Positions 26,013-34,655 of a stretch of DNA of 64,000 nucleotides are shown one piece after another. Below the pieces are notes generated by a model. It made no database searches and was not told where the DNA came from. It was given only the letters and a program-made list of their open reading frames with translations. Source of the stretch: Sandaracinaceae bacterium (GTDB lineage: Bacteria > Myxococcota_A > Polyangia > Polyangiales > Houyiibacteriaceae); the NCBI GenBank assembly GCA_020633055.1, contig JACKEJ010000010.1, forward strand, positions 450,524 through 514,523, read 5' to 3'. A program made the translations under genes and the position numbers. Numbering within the stretch: position 1 is the stretch's first letter; each line of letters starts with the position of its first letter.

Positions 26013-26615
26013 TCAGCCCCCCGCCCCGCCGATGGCGCGCGGCAGGCCCACCAACGTCAGCAGCTCGAGGCGCGCCTTGTGGTCGTCCAGGAACACGCCG
26101 AGCAGCTTCGACGTGGTGGTCCACGAGCCCGTCTTCCGCACGCCGCGGTAGCACATGCAGAAGTGCTGACACTGCACGATGACGGCCACGCCTTGAGGCT
26201 GGAGGTGCTCTTGGATGGCGTTCGCGATCTGGGCGGTGAGCTTCTCCTGGACCTGCAAGCGGCGCGCGAAGACGTCCACCGTGCGCGCCAGCTTGCTCAG
26301 CCCCACGACGCGCCCGTTGGGGATGTACGCAACGTGAGCCTTCCCGACGAAGGGCACCATGTGATGTTCGCAGTGGCTGTGCAGCTCGATGTCACTCACC
26401 AGGACGAGCTCGTCGTAGCCCTCCACCTCTTCGAACGTCTTCGCCAGGTGCTCGGCCGGGTCCTCGAGGTAGCCCGCGAAGTGCTCGGCCATCGCGTTCA
26501 CCACGCGCTTCGGCGTCTCGAGCAGGCCCTCGCGCTCGGGGTCGTCTCCCAGGTAGCGCAGCAACGCGCGCACGTGCTCACGCGCTTCTTCCTCGGTGGG
26601 TCTTGGCTTGGTCAC
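26013..26615 (-). CDS. folE: GTP cyclohydrolase I (FolE1 type)
   Basis: Converts GTP to 7,8-dihydroneopterin triphosphate, the first step of tetrahydrofolate (and pterin) synthesis. I prefer the GTG at 26615 (VTKPRPTEEEAREHV), 13 nt after the upstream stop and with GGAG upstream; an ATG at 26639 would overlap the previous gene. The 200-residue protein carries the zinc-binding CEHHMVPF motif, the GLSKLAR segment, and the second zinc cysteine in QCQHFCMCYRGVRKTGS. The usual Glu-Ala of EAxHxCM is replaced by Gln-Cys here, and an additional Cys follows the ligand (CMC); the ligand Cys itself is kept. Confidence 0.93.
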   Translation of the reverse strand: MTKPRPTEEEAREHVRALLRYLGDDPEREGLLETPKRVVNAMAEHFAGYLEDPAEHLAKTFEEVEGYDELVLVSDIELHSHCEHHMVPFVGKAHVAYIPNGRVVGLSKLARTVDVFARRLQVQEKLTAQIANAIQEHLQPQGVAVIVQCQHFCMCYRGVRKTGSWTTTSKLLGVFLDDHKARLELLTLVGLPRAIGGAGG

Positions 26616-26628
26616 GGCGCGGTGGCTC

Positions 26629-27114
26629 CTATAGACCATCGGCGATCAGCTGCACGTTGTGCTGCGTGATGCGGATGAGGCGGCTCGTCTTGCTGCCCCC
26701 GCGGAGCGAGGTGGAGTCGCTCTCGAAGTCGCGCACCACGGCCCCGGCCGGATCGTAGACGATGGTGCGCGTGTGCATGCGCACGGGGCCGAAGCCATTG
26801 CGGAACTGTGTGATGTAGATGTGCACGTTGAACGGCACCTGCCCCTGGCCGAGCCCGGTGAGCACGCGCGCCATCTCGCCCGGGACGTTGTTGTTCGCCA
26901 GCATGGCGACCTTGTCGGCCTCGAGCTCGGGGGCGAGCATGACCTGCACGCTCGCGACGTGACCGACGAACAGCACGGACCCCTGCGCGGAGCGTGGCGC
27001 GACTGGCCGCAGGCGGAAGCCACCGCCGCACCCCGCCAGCGTGGCGAGCACCAGGGCCAGGCCGAGGGGCGCGAGGTAGGACACGGATGGCGTGAGTGGG
27101 TGGCGTGCGTGCAT
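26629..27114 (-). CDS. Lipoprotein of unknown function
   Basis: A 161-residue protein from the ATG at 27114 with a signal peptide and lipobox LAGC (about residue 26-29), followed by a glycine-rich linker and a beta-rich mature part (VGHVASVQVMLAPELEAD, NVHIYITQFRNGFGPVRM). A further-upstream opening of the frame gives a non-hydrophobic extension and is rejected. No recognised family. First gene of the folE group. Confidence 0.7.
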   Translation of the reverse strand: MHARHPLTPSVSYLAPLGLALVLATLAGCGGGFRLRPVAPRSAQGSVLFVGHVASVQVMLAPELEADKVAMLANNNVPGEMARVLTGLGQGQVPFNVHIYITQFRNGFGPVRMHTRTIVYDPAGAVVRDFESDSTSLRGGSKTSRLIRITQHNVQLIADGL

Positions 27115-27208
27115 GGGGTCCTCTGGGACGGGGAAGCAGGACGACGGGAGTGAGAAGCGAACGAGTGTACTACGCATGGTGCGCGGGGGCGCCTGATACA
27201 GTGCGCGT

Positions 27209-27640
27209 ATGCGCGTCGAAGACACCCTCCGCATCCACGAGCTCTTGTTCGCGTACAGCGACGCCATCGACCAGCAGCGCTTCGATGCGCTCGCCGACGT
27301 GTTCACGGTCGACGCCGACATCGACTTCCGCCAGACCGGTGGACCACGGCACCAGCTCGCTGAGATGCAGGTGTTCCTGGCCCAAGAGCTCGCGCGCTAC
27401 CGTCGCCTGCAGCACTTCATCAGCAACGTGCGGGTGCGCTTCGACGAGCGCGACGCCACGCGCGCGTCCGCACGCTCGTACGTGCTGGCGCAGCACGGCT
27501 ACCTCGCCGACGGCAAGATGCGCTTCTTCCAGCTGGGCGGCGAATACGAAGACGCGCTGTCCCGGCGCGACGAGGGGTGGCGGATCGCGGCGCGCACCCT
27601 GCACCTGCGCTGGCTCGACGGTGAGCTGCCTCAGTCCTGA
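27209..27640 (+). CDS. SnoaL-like (NTF2-fold) protein
   Basis: A 143-residue soluble protein of the SnoaL_4-type NTF2 superfamily: N-terminal helices with the IHELLFAYSDAIDQQRFDALADVFTVDADIDF pattern (split helix then strand), and later beta strands ending in GWRIAARTLHLRWLDG. Members act as small cyclases, isomerases, dehydratases or orphan enzymes; the substrate cannot be deduced. Its last 10 bases overlap the end of the convergent globin-like gene. Confidence 0.75.
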   Translation: MRVEDTLRIHELLFAYSDAIDQQRFDALADVFTVDADIDFRQTGGPRHQLAEMQVFLAQELARYRRLQHFISNVRVRFDERDATRASARSYVLAQHGYLADGKMRFFQLGGEYEDALSRRDEGWRIAARTLHLRWLDGELPQS

Positions 27641-28011
27641 CAGCCGCTGCCCTGCTGCTGGGTGACCTCGCCGCGCAGGGAATCTTGGTAGGCCAGCCAG
27701 CGTGCGATGACGTCGTCCGCGAGCCCGTGCTCGCGCGCCGTGTCCTCGAGCAGCTTGCGGCGCCGCATGAACTGCCCGCCCAGGATGGCGTGCGGGCCGT
27801 GCGCGGTGCGCAGGGGGCGCCCCTCGTACACCACCGGCGCGCCGAAGTAGTGCGCCGCGTGCTGGTACTCGAAGCGCTTCACACGCGCGCGGTCTGCGCG
27901 GCGGAAGTGGAAGCCGATCATCATGTCGTCGAAGCAGCGGTCCACGAACGCGTCGATCAACGGTCGCAGGCGCGCCTCGCCGCCGAGCTCGTCGAACTCA
28001 CTGGCTGGCAC
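27631..28011 (-). CDS. Truncated-hemoglobin-like protein
   Basis: A 126-residue protein, GTG start at 28011 inside the end of the upstream gene (14-base overlap). The pattern FDELGGEARLRPLIDAFVDRCFDD resembles helices A-B of truncated globins, and the HAAHYFGAP and RTAHGPHAILGGQFMRR segments fit helices E and F, with His71 or His74 as candidate proximal heme ligand. Truncated globins bind O2 or NO and often serve in detoxification. The C-terminus ends GSGCQD, with an extra cysteine. Family assignment is by resemblance of these motifs only. Confidence 0.68.
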   Translation of the reverse strand: MPASEFDELGGEARLRPLIDAFVDRCFDDMMIGFHFRRADRARVKRFEYQHAAHYFGAPVVYEGRPLRTAHGPHAILGGQFMRRRKLLEDTAREHGLADDVIARWLAYQDSLRGEVTQQQGSGCQD

Positions 28012-28966
28012 CGAACACTCTCTGGTTCAGCTCGCCGATGTGCGCTGCCGGGAGCTGCCGCTCCGCCGCGCTGTCGAGGTAGCCGCGCAGCATCAGGCGC
28101 GTCTGCTCACCCACCTTCGTGAAGTGGTAGCGGAGGTACAGCTCGGCGTCGAAGGGCGCGAGCCAGGTGGCTCCATAGGAGATGAGGGAGAACAGCGGTC
28201 GCCGGAGGAGCGGGCGGAACCAAGGGGCGGGCACACCCAGCTCGGCCCCCACCAGAGTCAGCGCCTCTCGCGCCGCGCCTGCCGCGAGCGTCAGCCAGTC
28301 GCCCTTCCGTAGCGACGCCATCCGCCAGCCGGCGCCCTCCAGCGCGACCACCATGGGCATCATCAAGCACGAGCTGAACGCCAGGCTCACGCGCGCATCG
28401 GCGACCACGCCAGCAGGACACCCGCCGCGTCGCAACAGATCCGAGACGGCTCGCACACGCGTCGGCGTGGCGCCGCTGAACTTGCTCGGCGACAGACGCG
28501 GCAGCACGTAGGCGACGCCGGGTGGGTCGACGTTCTCCCCGGGCAACGGCGCCTGATACGCGATCATCCCGATCAGTCCGTCGACCACCTGCTCGCGCGG
28601 CAGGTGCTGATCGAGCAGCGCGCGCACCTGCATGCCGGGCAGCATGCACACCAGCGACGTCTTCGGCGCGCGGGCCACCGCCGCGAGCGCGCCATCCAGC
28701 GCTCCGGACGTGAGGGCGTTGGTCGGCACGCACAGCCAGACCTGGTCGTAGCCGTCCGCCAGCGCCTCCACGTCGTGCTGGACGTGCGTCGGACGCAGCG
28801 CTTGCGGGCTGCGGCTCGGCAAGCGGTAGAGGGGCACGCCCGCCTCGAGCTCGGCCACGTATCGCTCCCGCACGAAGTAGGTGACCTCGGCGCCAGCCGC
28901 GAGCATGTGCAGCCCGTACACCTGCCCAACAGCCCCGCCCCCGACGATGGCGACCCGCGCGCTCAT
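27998..28966 (-). CDS. Ketopantoate reductase-like (ApbA/PanE family) protein
   Basis: A 322-residue NAD(P)-dependent dehydrogenase with the N-terminal Rossmann motif GGGAVGQVYGLHM and the ApbA-family central pattern (VWLCVPTNALTSG; PKTSLVCMLPGMQ). The family's canonical member reduces ketopantoate to pantoate for CoA synthesis, but the conserved Lys/Asn/Glu residues of genuine PanE are not obvious here (for example the typical second-domain Lys-x-x-x-Asn is replaced by SLAFSSCLMMP), so the substrate may differ. Third gene of an operon; gap of 4 nt from the FHA-sigma54 gene. Confidence 0.75.
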   Translation of the reverse strand: MSARVAIVGGGAVGQVYGLHMLAAGAEVTYFVRERYVAELEAGVPLYRLPSRSPQALRPTHVQHDVEALADGYDQVWLCVPTNALTSGALDGALAAVARAPKTSLVCMLPGMQVRALLDQHLPREQVVDGLIGMIAYQAPLPGENVDPPGVAYVLPRLSPSKFSGATPTRVRAVSDLLRRGGCPAGVVADARVSLAFSSCLMMPMVVALEGAGWRMASLRKGDWLTLAAGAAREALTLVGAELGVPAPWFRPLLRRPLFSLISYGATWLAPFDAELYLRYHFTKVGEQTRLMLRGYLDSAAERQLPAAHIGELNQRVFGASQ

Positions 28967-28970
28967 GCGG

Positions 28971-30352
<1,382 letters not shown>

Positions 30353-30356
<4 letters not shown>

Positions 30357-31042
30357 TCCGCGCAGTCCTGACGGATGGCTCGCATGGCCGCAGCGTAGTC
30401 GGATGCCGCGAAGACCGCACTCCCCGCGACGAGGACGTCGGCGCCTGCCGCGACGACCTGGCGTGCCGTGCCCACCTTCACCCCCCCATCCACTTGGAGG
30501 TCCGTGTCGAGCTCACGTTCGTCGATCATGCGCCGCAACCGCTCGAGCTTGGGGAGCACGGCCGGGATGAAGGACTGGCCACCGAAGCCGGGGTTGACGC
30601 TCATGACGAGCACGAGGTCGCACAGGTCCAGCACGTATCCGAGGCACCCCTCGTCCGTATGAGGGTTGAGCGAGACGCCGGCGCGCTTTCCCAGCGCGCG
30701 GATCTGTTGGAGCACGCGGTGGAGGTGCGGGCAGGTCTCGGCGTGTACCGTGATGACGTCTGCCCCGGCCGCCGCGAAGTCTTCCACGTAGCGCTCAGGC
30801 TCGACGATCATGAGGTGACAGTCGAGCACCTTGGTGGTGACCGGACGCAGCGCCCGGACGACGGGCGGACCGAACGTGATGTTGGGCACGAAGCGGCCGT
30901 CCATCACGTCCAGGTGGATCCACTCGGCGCCGCCTTCGTCGACACTCCTCACCTCCTCGCCCAGTCGGGCGAAGTCGGCAGCGAGGACGGAGGGAGCGAG
31001 GCGGAGCGGCTTCGAAGAGCGTGGCACGCAGGTAGAATCCAC
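30353..31042 (-). CDS. rpe: Ribulose-phosphate 3-epimerase
   Basis: Interconverts ribulose-5-phosphate and xylulose-5-phosphate in the pentose phosphate pathway. The TIM-barrel signatures are present: LAPSVLAADF, HLDVMDGRFVPNITFGP (metal-binding His and Asp), CHLMI, VNPGFGGQ, and QVDGGV with the second catalytic Asp, then the phosphate loop VAGSAVF. The GTG at 31042 gives 229 residues; a second GTG at 31027 is also possible. First gene of the rpe / FHA-sigma54 / PanE-like / globin-like operon. Confidence 0.95.
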
Positions 31043-31150
31043 GCTGGCCCACGCGTGTCAACCACCACCCCCCCGCCCCACCCCGGAAAACAGGCGACTT
31101 GCGGATTTCTGGACGCTCCCGGGGCGTTTGGCTATGGGAACGACACCACG

Positions 31151-32185
31151 ATGCTTGAGCACGGATCAGATTGGCCGAAACGGCCTCCCGACGGTCGGAC
31201 GTTGGTGGCCTGGGCACGACGACGAGCCGACACCAACGCATCCGCGAGGAGGCGCGACGTCGCACGCGGGTGGCTGGTGGCCACCCTGGCGCTCACGGCG
31301 CTCGTGCCGACATCGGCTGCTGGCCAGGTCGAGGCCCCGAGCGGCGTCCTGGACGAGGCCACGACGGAGCGCGCCCGCGAGGACACGCTCGAGACGGCGC
31401 GCGGCATCGCCATGGGGTCGGGCTCACGCGCGACGGCCACGGGGACTTCGGCGCTGGCCTACAACAACGCCAATCTGGCGCTCCTGCGCCTGTACCACGT
31501 CGAAGCTGGCTTCCAGTACATCACGGGGCGCAACGCGTTCACCATCGGGTCTGCCGTGGCCGACTCGATCAGCAGCGCCCTCGCGGCCGGGTTCAGCTTC
31601 CGCGGGTTCTTCGGGAACGGGCGTGACTACAACGGATGGGACGGACGGCTGGGCCTCGGCATGGCGCTCGCGCCAGCCATCTCCCTGGGCCTGGGCGCGC
31701 GGTTCCTGCGCATGAGCCCGCGTGACCGAGACGACAACGACACGCCCATCGGAGAGCACGCGCGGGGCTTCACGCTCGACGCGAGCGCGACGGTCACGCC
31801 CATCGAGTGGCTCCACTTCTCGGTCTTGGCCTACAACCTGATCGACCTCGACTCCGCGCTGGCCCCCGTTCAGATTGGAGGCAGCCTCGGCGCGTTGGTG
31901 TCCGACTTCGGCCTGGCCGTGGGCGCGGACGTGCTCGTCGACATCAGCACGTTCTCCTCGCCACGCGTGCTGGGCGGCTTCGGCCTCGAGTACACCATCT
32001 CGGACATCGTCCCCGTTCGGCTCGGATACCGTCGCGACGGTGGCCGCGACGTCCACACGCTGACCCTCGGCGCGGGCTACTTCGACTCGAAGTTCGAGGT
32101 CGACTTCGCGCTTCGGCACGACCTGCGCGCGCGCGCGCGGCGGCAGACCGAGCTCATGCTGACGGTGCGCTACAACGTGCAGTAG
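31151..32185 (+). CDS. Outer-membrane beta-barrel protein (putative)
   Basis: From the ATG at 31151 the 344-residue product has a long basic N-terminus, a hydrophobic segment ending near TSAAGQV (about 45-60), and then a mature part of alternating hydrophobic/polar strands ending in ELMLTVRYNVQ, the aromatic-rich terminal strand typical of barrels recognised by Bam. The central RATATGTSALAYNNANLALLRLYHVEAG pattern resembles FadL/UPF0164-like porins. The start is uncertain: no clear Shine-Dalgarno, and the frame is open further upstream over rpe. No specific substrate can be given. Confidence 0.65.
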   Translation: MLEHGSDWPKRPPDGRTLVAWARRRADTNASARRRDVARGWLVATLALTALVPTSAAGQVEAPSGVLDEATTERAREDTLETARGIAMGSGSRATATGTSALAYNNANLALLRLYHVEAGFQYITGRNAFTIGSAVADSISSALAAGFSFRGFFGNGRDYNGWDGRLGLGMALAPAISLGLGARFLRMSPRDRDDNDTPIGEHARGFTLDASATVTPIEWLHFSVLAYNLIDLDSALAPVQIGGSLGALVSDFGLAVGADVLVDISTFSSPRVLGGFGLEYTISDIVPVRLGYRRDGGRDVHTLTLGAGYFDSKFEVDFALRHDLRARARRQTELMLTVRYNVQ

Positions 32186-32706
32186 CCCCGAGGGTCGTCG
32201 TTTCGTTCACAAGCTGTGGATAACCTGTGAGCCACGCGCGGGGTAAGCCACAGGGTGTGATCTGAACGTCTGCACAGCGCCGCGGAGGATGCGCTTGATG
32301 GCTCGAATGGAATCGCCACGCGAGTCATCCACATGTCACACAGGTGATCCACAGCGTCTCTCGGAGGCTCTCGGAGAAATCGCGGATCCACCTTGTTTTA
32401 TGGTCGATTTCTCGATCACGACACCCCCGTAGCGCGTCACCTCTGCGCACACGCGGACCCCTCGAAAGAAACTTGTGAGCGAATCGTTCGCGATCCTCGT
32501 GAGTTAGGATTTTCCTCCAACGAACCCGTAGACGCTCGATTCGGGGACTGCTAGTTTCGCTTTCCCTTCGGTGGGGATGTCCAGAGTGGCAGCCGCCGGG
32601 TAGCAAACCACTCTCCTCCCGAACAGCAAGTAAGACGTGGCGAACACTCTGTGCTCCATGTGTGGGTAACTGCGTGCATCGTCTTGCAATGTGAAGGTAT
32701 TTGCCC
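32186..32706. other. Putative chromosomal replication origin (oriC) upstream of dnaA
   Basis: A 521-bp intergenic stretch, less GC-rich than its surroundings, directly before dnaA. It holds a perfect DnaA box TGTGGATAA at 32215-32223 (reverse of TTATCCACA), near-consensus boxes TCATCCACA (32325-32333), TGATCCACA (32345-32353) and TGTGGGTAA (32661-32669), and a T-rich tract around 32393-32420. Clustered DnaA boxes next to dnaA are the usual origin layout; they also allow DnaA autoregulation of the promoter. No gene is seen in it. No replication assay or GC-skew computation supports it here. Confidence 0.65.
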
Positions 32707-34152
32707 ATGAACGACCTGTGGGAATCGACGCTGCTACGTCTCCAAAAGACGATCTCCCCCGAGGCCTTCGAGAGCTGGATCGCCGACATCGAGTTCGGTG
32801 GTCTCCTCGACGGTCAACTGACGCTGCGCGTGCCCAACAGCTTCCAGCTCGAGTGGGTCCACAACAACTACGAGTCGCTGGTGCTGGACCTGTGCCGCGA
32901 AGAGGCGCGCTACACCAACCACGCGGCCCCCACCGCCATCGTGTGGACGGTCGACGCCGACCTGCAGGCGCGCGCCACCGCCGCGCGTAGCGCCGAGCCC
33001 GCGCCGCCACCCGCGCAACGCCCGCCCCTCCAGGGCGCGAACGGTCGCCCATCGACGCCCGCGGCGGGCATCCAGGTGGCGCGCCCGAGCTTCACGTCGC
33101 AGTCGTCGCTGCCGCAGCCGCCGCCGGTCGCGGACCTCAACCCGATGTACAGCTTCGACAACTTCGTCGTCGGGCCCAGCAACCAGCTCGCGCACGCGGC
33201 CAGCGTGGCCGTCGCGTCGTCGCCCGGCACCCGCTACAACCCGCTCTTCATCTACGGCGGCGTCGGTCTCGGCAAGACGCACCTCGTGAACGCCATCGGC
33301 CACACCGTGCTCGCCAACAACCCGGGCGCGAGCATCCTCTACCTCTCGGCCGAGCGCTTCACGAACGAGTTCATCTGGTCGCTGCAGAACCACCGCATCG
33401 CGCAGTTCCGCGAGCGCTACCGCAGCGGGTGCGACGTGCTGTTGATGGACGACATCCAGTTCCTGGCCGGCCGCGAGCAGACGCAGGAAGAGTTCTTCCA
33501 CACGTTCAACGCGCTGCACCACGCGAACAAGCAGATCGTGGTCACGTCCGACGTCTACCCGCAGCAGATCCCCGAGATGGAGGAGCGCCTCATCAGCCGC
33601 TTCCAGTCCGGCATGGTCGCCGACGTGCAGGCGCCCGAGGTGGACACGCGCGTGGCGATTCTCCAGACCAAGGCCGCCGGCGAGGGCATCCAGCTCAGCC
33701 AAGAGGTGGCCCACTTCCTCGCGCAGGTGGTGAAGAGCAACGTCCGCGAGCTCGAAGGCACGCTCACGCGCTTGGCTGTCTTGGCCGAGCTCCGCAGCCG
33801 CCCCATCGACATGGAGCTGGCGCGCGAGGCCACGCGGACGGTCATGCCGCAGATGGACCAGGTCACCAGCGTGGAGGACATCCAGCGCGCCGTGTGTGAG
33901 TACTTCGGCGTGCGCATGGCGGACCTCAAGGGCAAGAAGCGCACGCGCTCCGTCAGCCACCCGCGCATGATCGCGATGTACCTGTGCCGCGAGCGCCTGG
34001 GTACCAGCTACCCGGACCTCGGCAGCCGCTTCGGGGGCAAGGACCACACGACGGTCCTCAGCGCCTACAAGAAGATCGGCCGCCTGCTCGAGGAGAACGA
34101 CGACAAGGTGTTGGACGCCATCACCGCCGTCGACCGCAAGCTCGGGCTCTGA
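32707..34152 (+). CDS. dnaA: Chromosomal replication initiator protein DnaA
   Basis: AAA+ ATPase that binds DnaA boxes and melts oriC. The ATG at 32707 starts MNDLWESTLLRLQKTISPEAFESW, the normal domain I; a TTG two codons upstream is in frame but less likely. Domain II is a proline/alanine-rich linker (about 85-150). Domain III has Walker A GGVGLGKTH (about 183) and Walker B DVLLMDDIQFLAG, domain IV the DNA-binding SVSHPRMIAMYLCRERLG...GGKDHTTVLSAYKKI signature. 481 residues. dnaN does not follow; the next rightward gene is a broken small gene carrying an IS66 element. Confidence 0.97.
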   Translation: MNDLWESTLLRLQKTISPEAFESWIADIEFGGLLDGQLTLRVPNSFQLEWVHNNYESLVLDLCREEARYTNHAAPTAIVWTVDADLQARATAARSAEPAPPPAQRPPLQGANGRPSTPAAGIQVARPSFTSQSSLPQPPPVADLNPMYSFDNFVVGPSNQLAHAASVAVASSPGTRYNPLFIYGGVGLGKTHLVNAIGHTVLANNPGASILYLSAERFTNEFIWSLQNHRIAQFRERYRSGCDVLLMDDIQFLAGREQTQEEFFHTFNALHHANKQIVVTSDVYPQQIPEMEERLISRFQSGMVADVQAPEVDTRVAILQTKAAGEGIQLSQEVAHFLAQVVKSNVRELEGTLTRLAVLAELRSRPIDMELAREATRTVMPQMDQVTSVEDIQRAVCEYFGVRMADLKGKKRTRSVSHPRMIAMYLCRERLGTSYPDLGSRFGGKDHTTVLSAYKKIGRLLEENDDKVLDAITAVDRKLGL

Positions 34153-34170
34153 ACGTCGGGCGCTGCACGG

Positions 34171-34188
34171 GTGGGGCGCAGCGCCCAC
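34171..34188 (+). terminator. GC hairpin after dnaA (possible terminator)
   Basis: GTGG-G-GCGC-A-GCGC-CCAC forms an 8-bp stem with one bulged G, 19 nt after the dnaA stop. There is no T run, so any termination would be weak or factor-dependent. Confidence 0.35.
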
Positions 34189-34278
34189 GCTGCGTGACGG
34201 GAGCCCGCGCGCAGCGTCTGAAAGAAGTTTGAGCCGGTCGCCGACGAGGCGCGTTCGGGAGGTGAAAGGACACTCACC

Positions 34279-34566
34279 ATGACCCGTACCCTCCTCACCT
34301 CTCTCCTCCTCGCCCTCACCCTCTTCGCTGGCACGACGCCGCTGGGCGTCTCCTCCGCGCGTGCCTGCGGAGACTATGGCGACTTCCAGCTCCTCCGCGT
34401 CCAGGAGGTCGAGCACGCCGTCGACCTCCACTTCTCGTCGGCTCGGCGCGGGGTGCACGTCGAAGCCATGTGGGGCACCTCCATCCGAGACGGGAACGCC
34501 AGCACGATGGTGCGCTTCGCGCGCCGCGGCGTGACGTACGACCAGCGCATCGTAACCGCTGCATAA
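34279..34566 (+). pseudogene. 5' part of a small exported-protein gene, interrupted by IS66
   Basis: The ATG at 34279 begins a signal peptide (cleavage near SARACGDYG) and a short beta-rich protein. Codons up to Ile91 (34551) belong to the original gene; then the frame runs 4 codons into the IS66 left end and stops at TAA (34564-34566). The remaining 3' part is found right of the element at 37332-37404 (37332-37338 being the duplicated target copy). Joining 34551 to 37339 restores a 112-residue protein ending ELTFSADGWHVTRGGQLVRVG, in frame and with no lesions. Function unknown. Whether the 95-residue truncated product is stable is unknown; it lacks the last two predicted strands. Confidence 0.9.
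34545..34551 (+). repeat. Target-site duplication, left copy (GCGCATC)
   Basis: Identical to 37332-37338 immediately beyond the right end. IS66 elements normally duplicate 8 bp; an 8-bp repeat GCGCATCG results if the first base of the element is counted as target. Confidence 0.85.
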
Positions 34567-34575
34567 ACCCGCTCT
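34552..34575 (+). repeat. IS66 left terminal inverted repeat
   Basis: 24 bases matching the right end except two internal positions (AA versus GG at 34565-34566). The left end also supplies the in-frame TAA that truncates the host gene. Confidence 0.9.
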
Positions 34576-34582
34576 CGTCGAG

Positions 34583-34655
34583 CGCGGAGGACCGCCTCAC
34601 ACTGGGCTCATGCTTCCGGCGATCAGCTCGACGCGCTCAGGCGCGGTCCTCCGCG
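34583..34655. terminator. Long inverted repeat at the tnpC 3' end
   Basis: CGCGGAGGACCGC (34583-34595) and GCGGTCCTCCGCG (34643-34655) are perfect 13-base inverted repeats separated by 47 nt, the second arm lying over the last codons of tnpC. The transcript of tnpC would form a strong long-loop hairpin; it could end tnp transcription or protect against readthrough. No T run is present. Confidence 0.5.

Noticed and set aside
32479..32491. Palindrome GCGAA-TCG-TTCGC in the oriC-like region
   Set aside because: Short and unrelated to DnaA boxes; expected by chance at this base composition.
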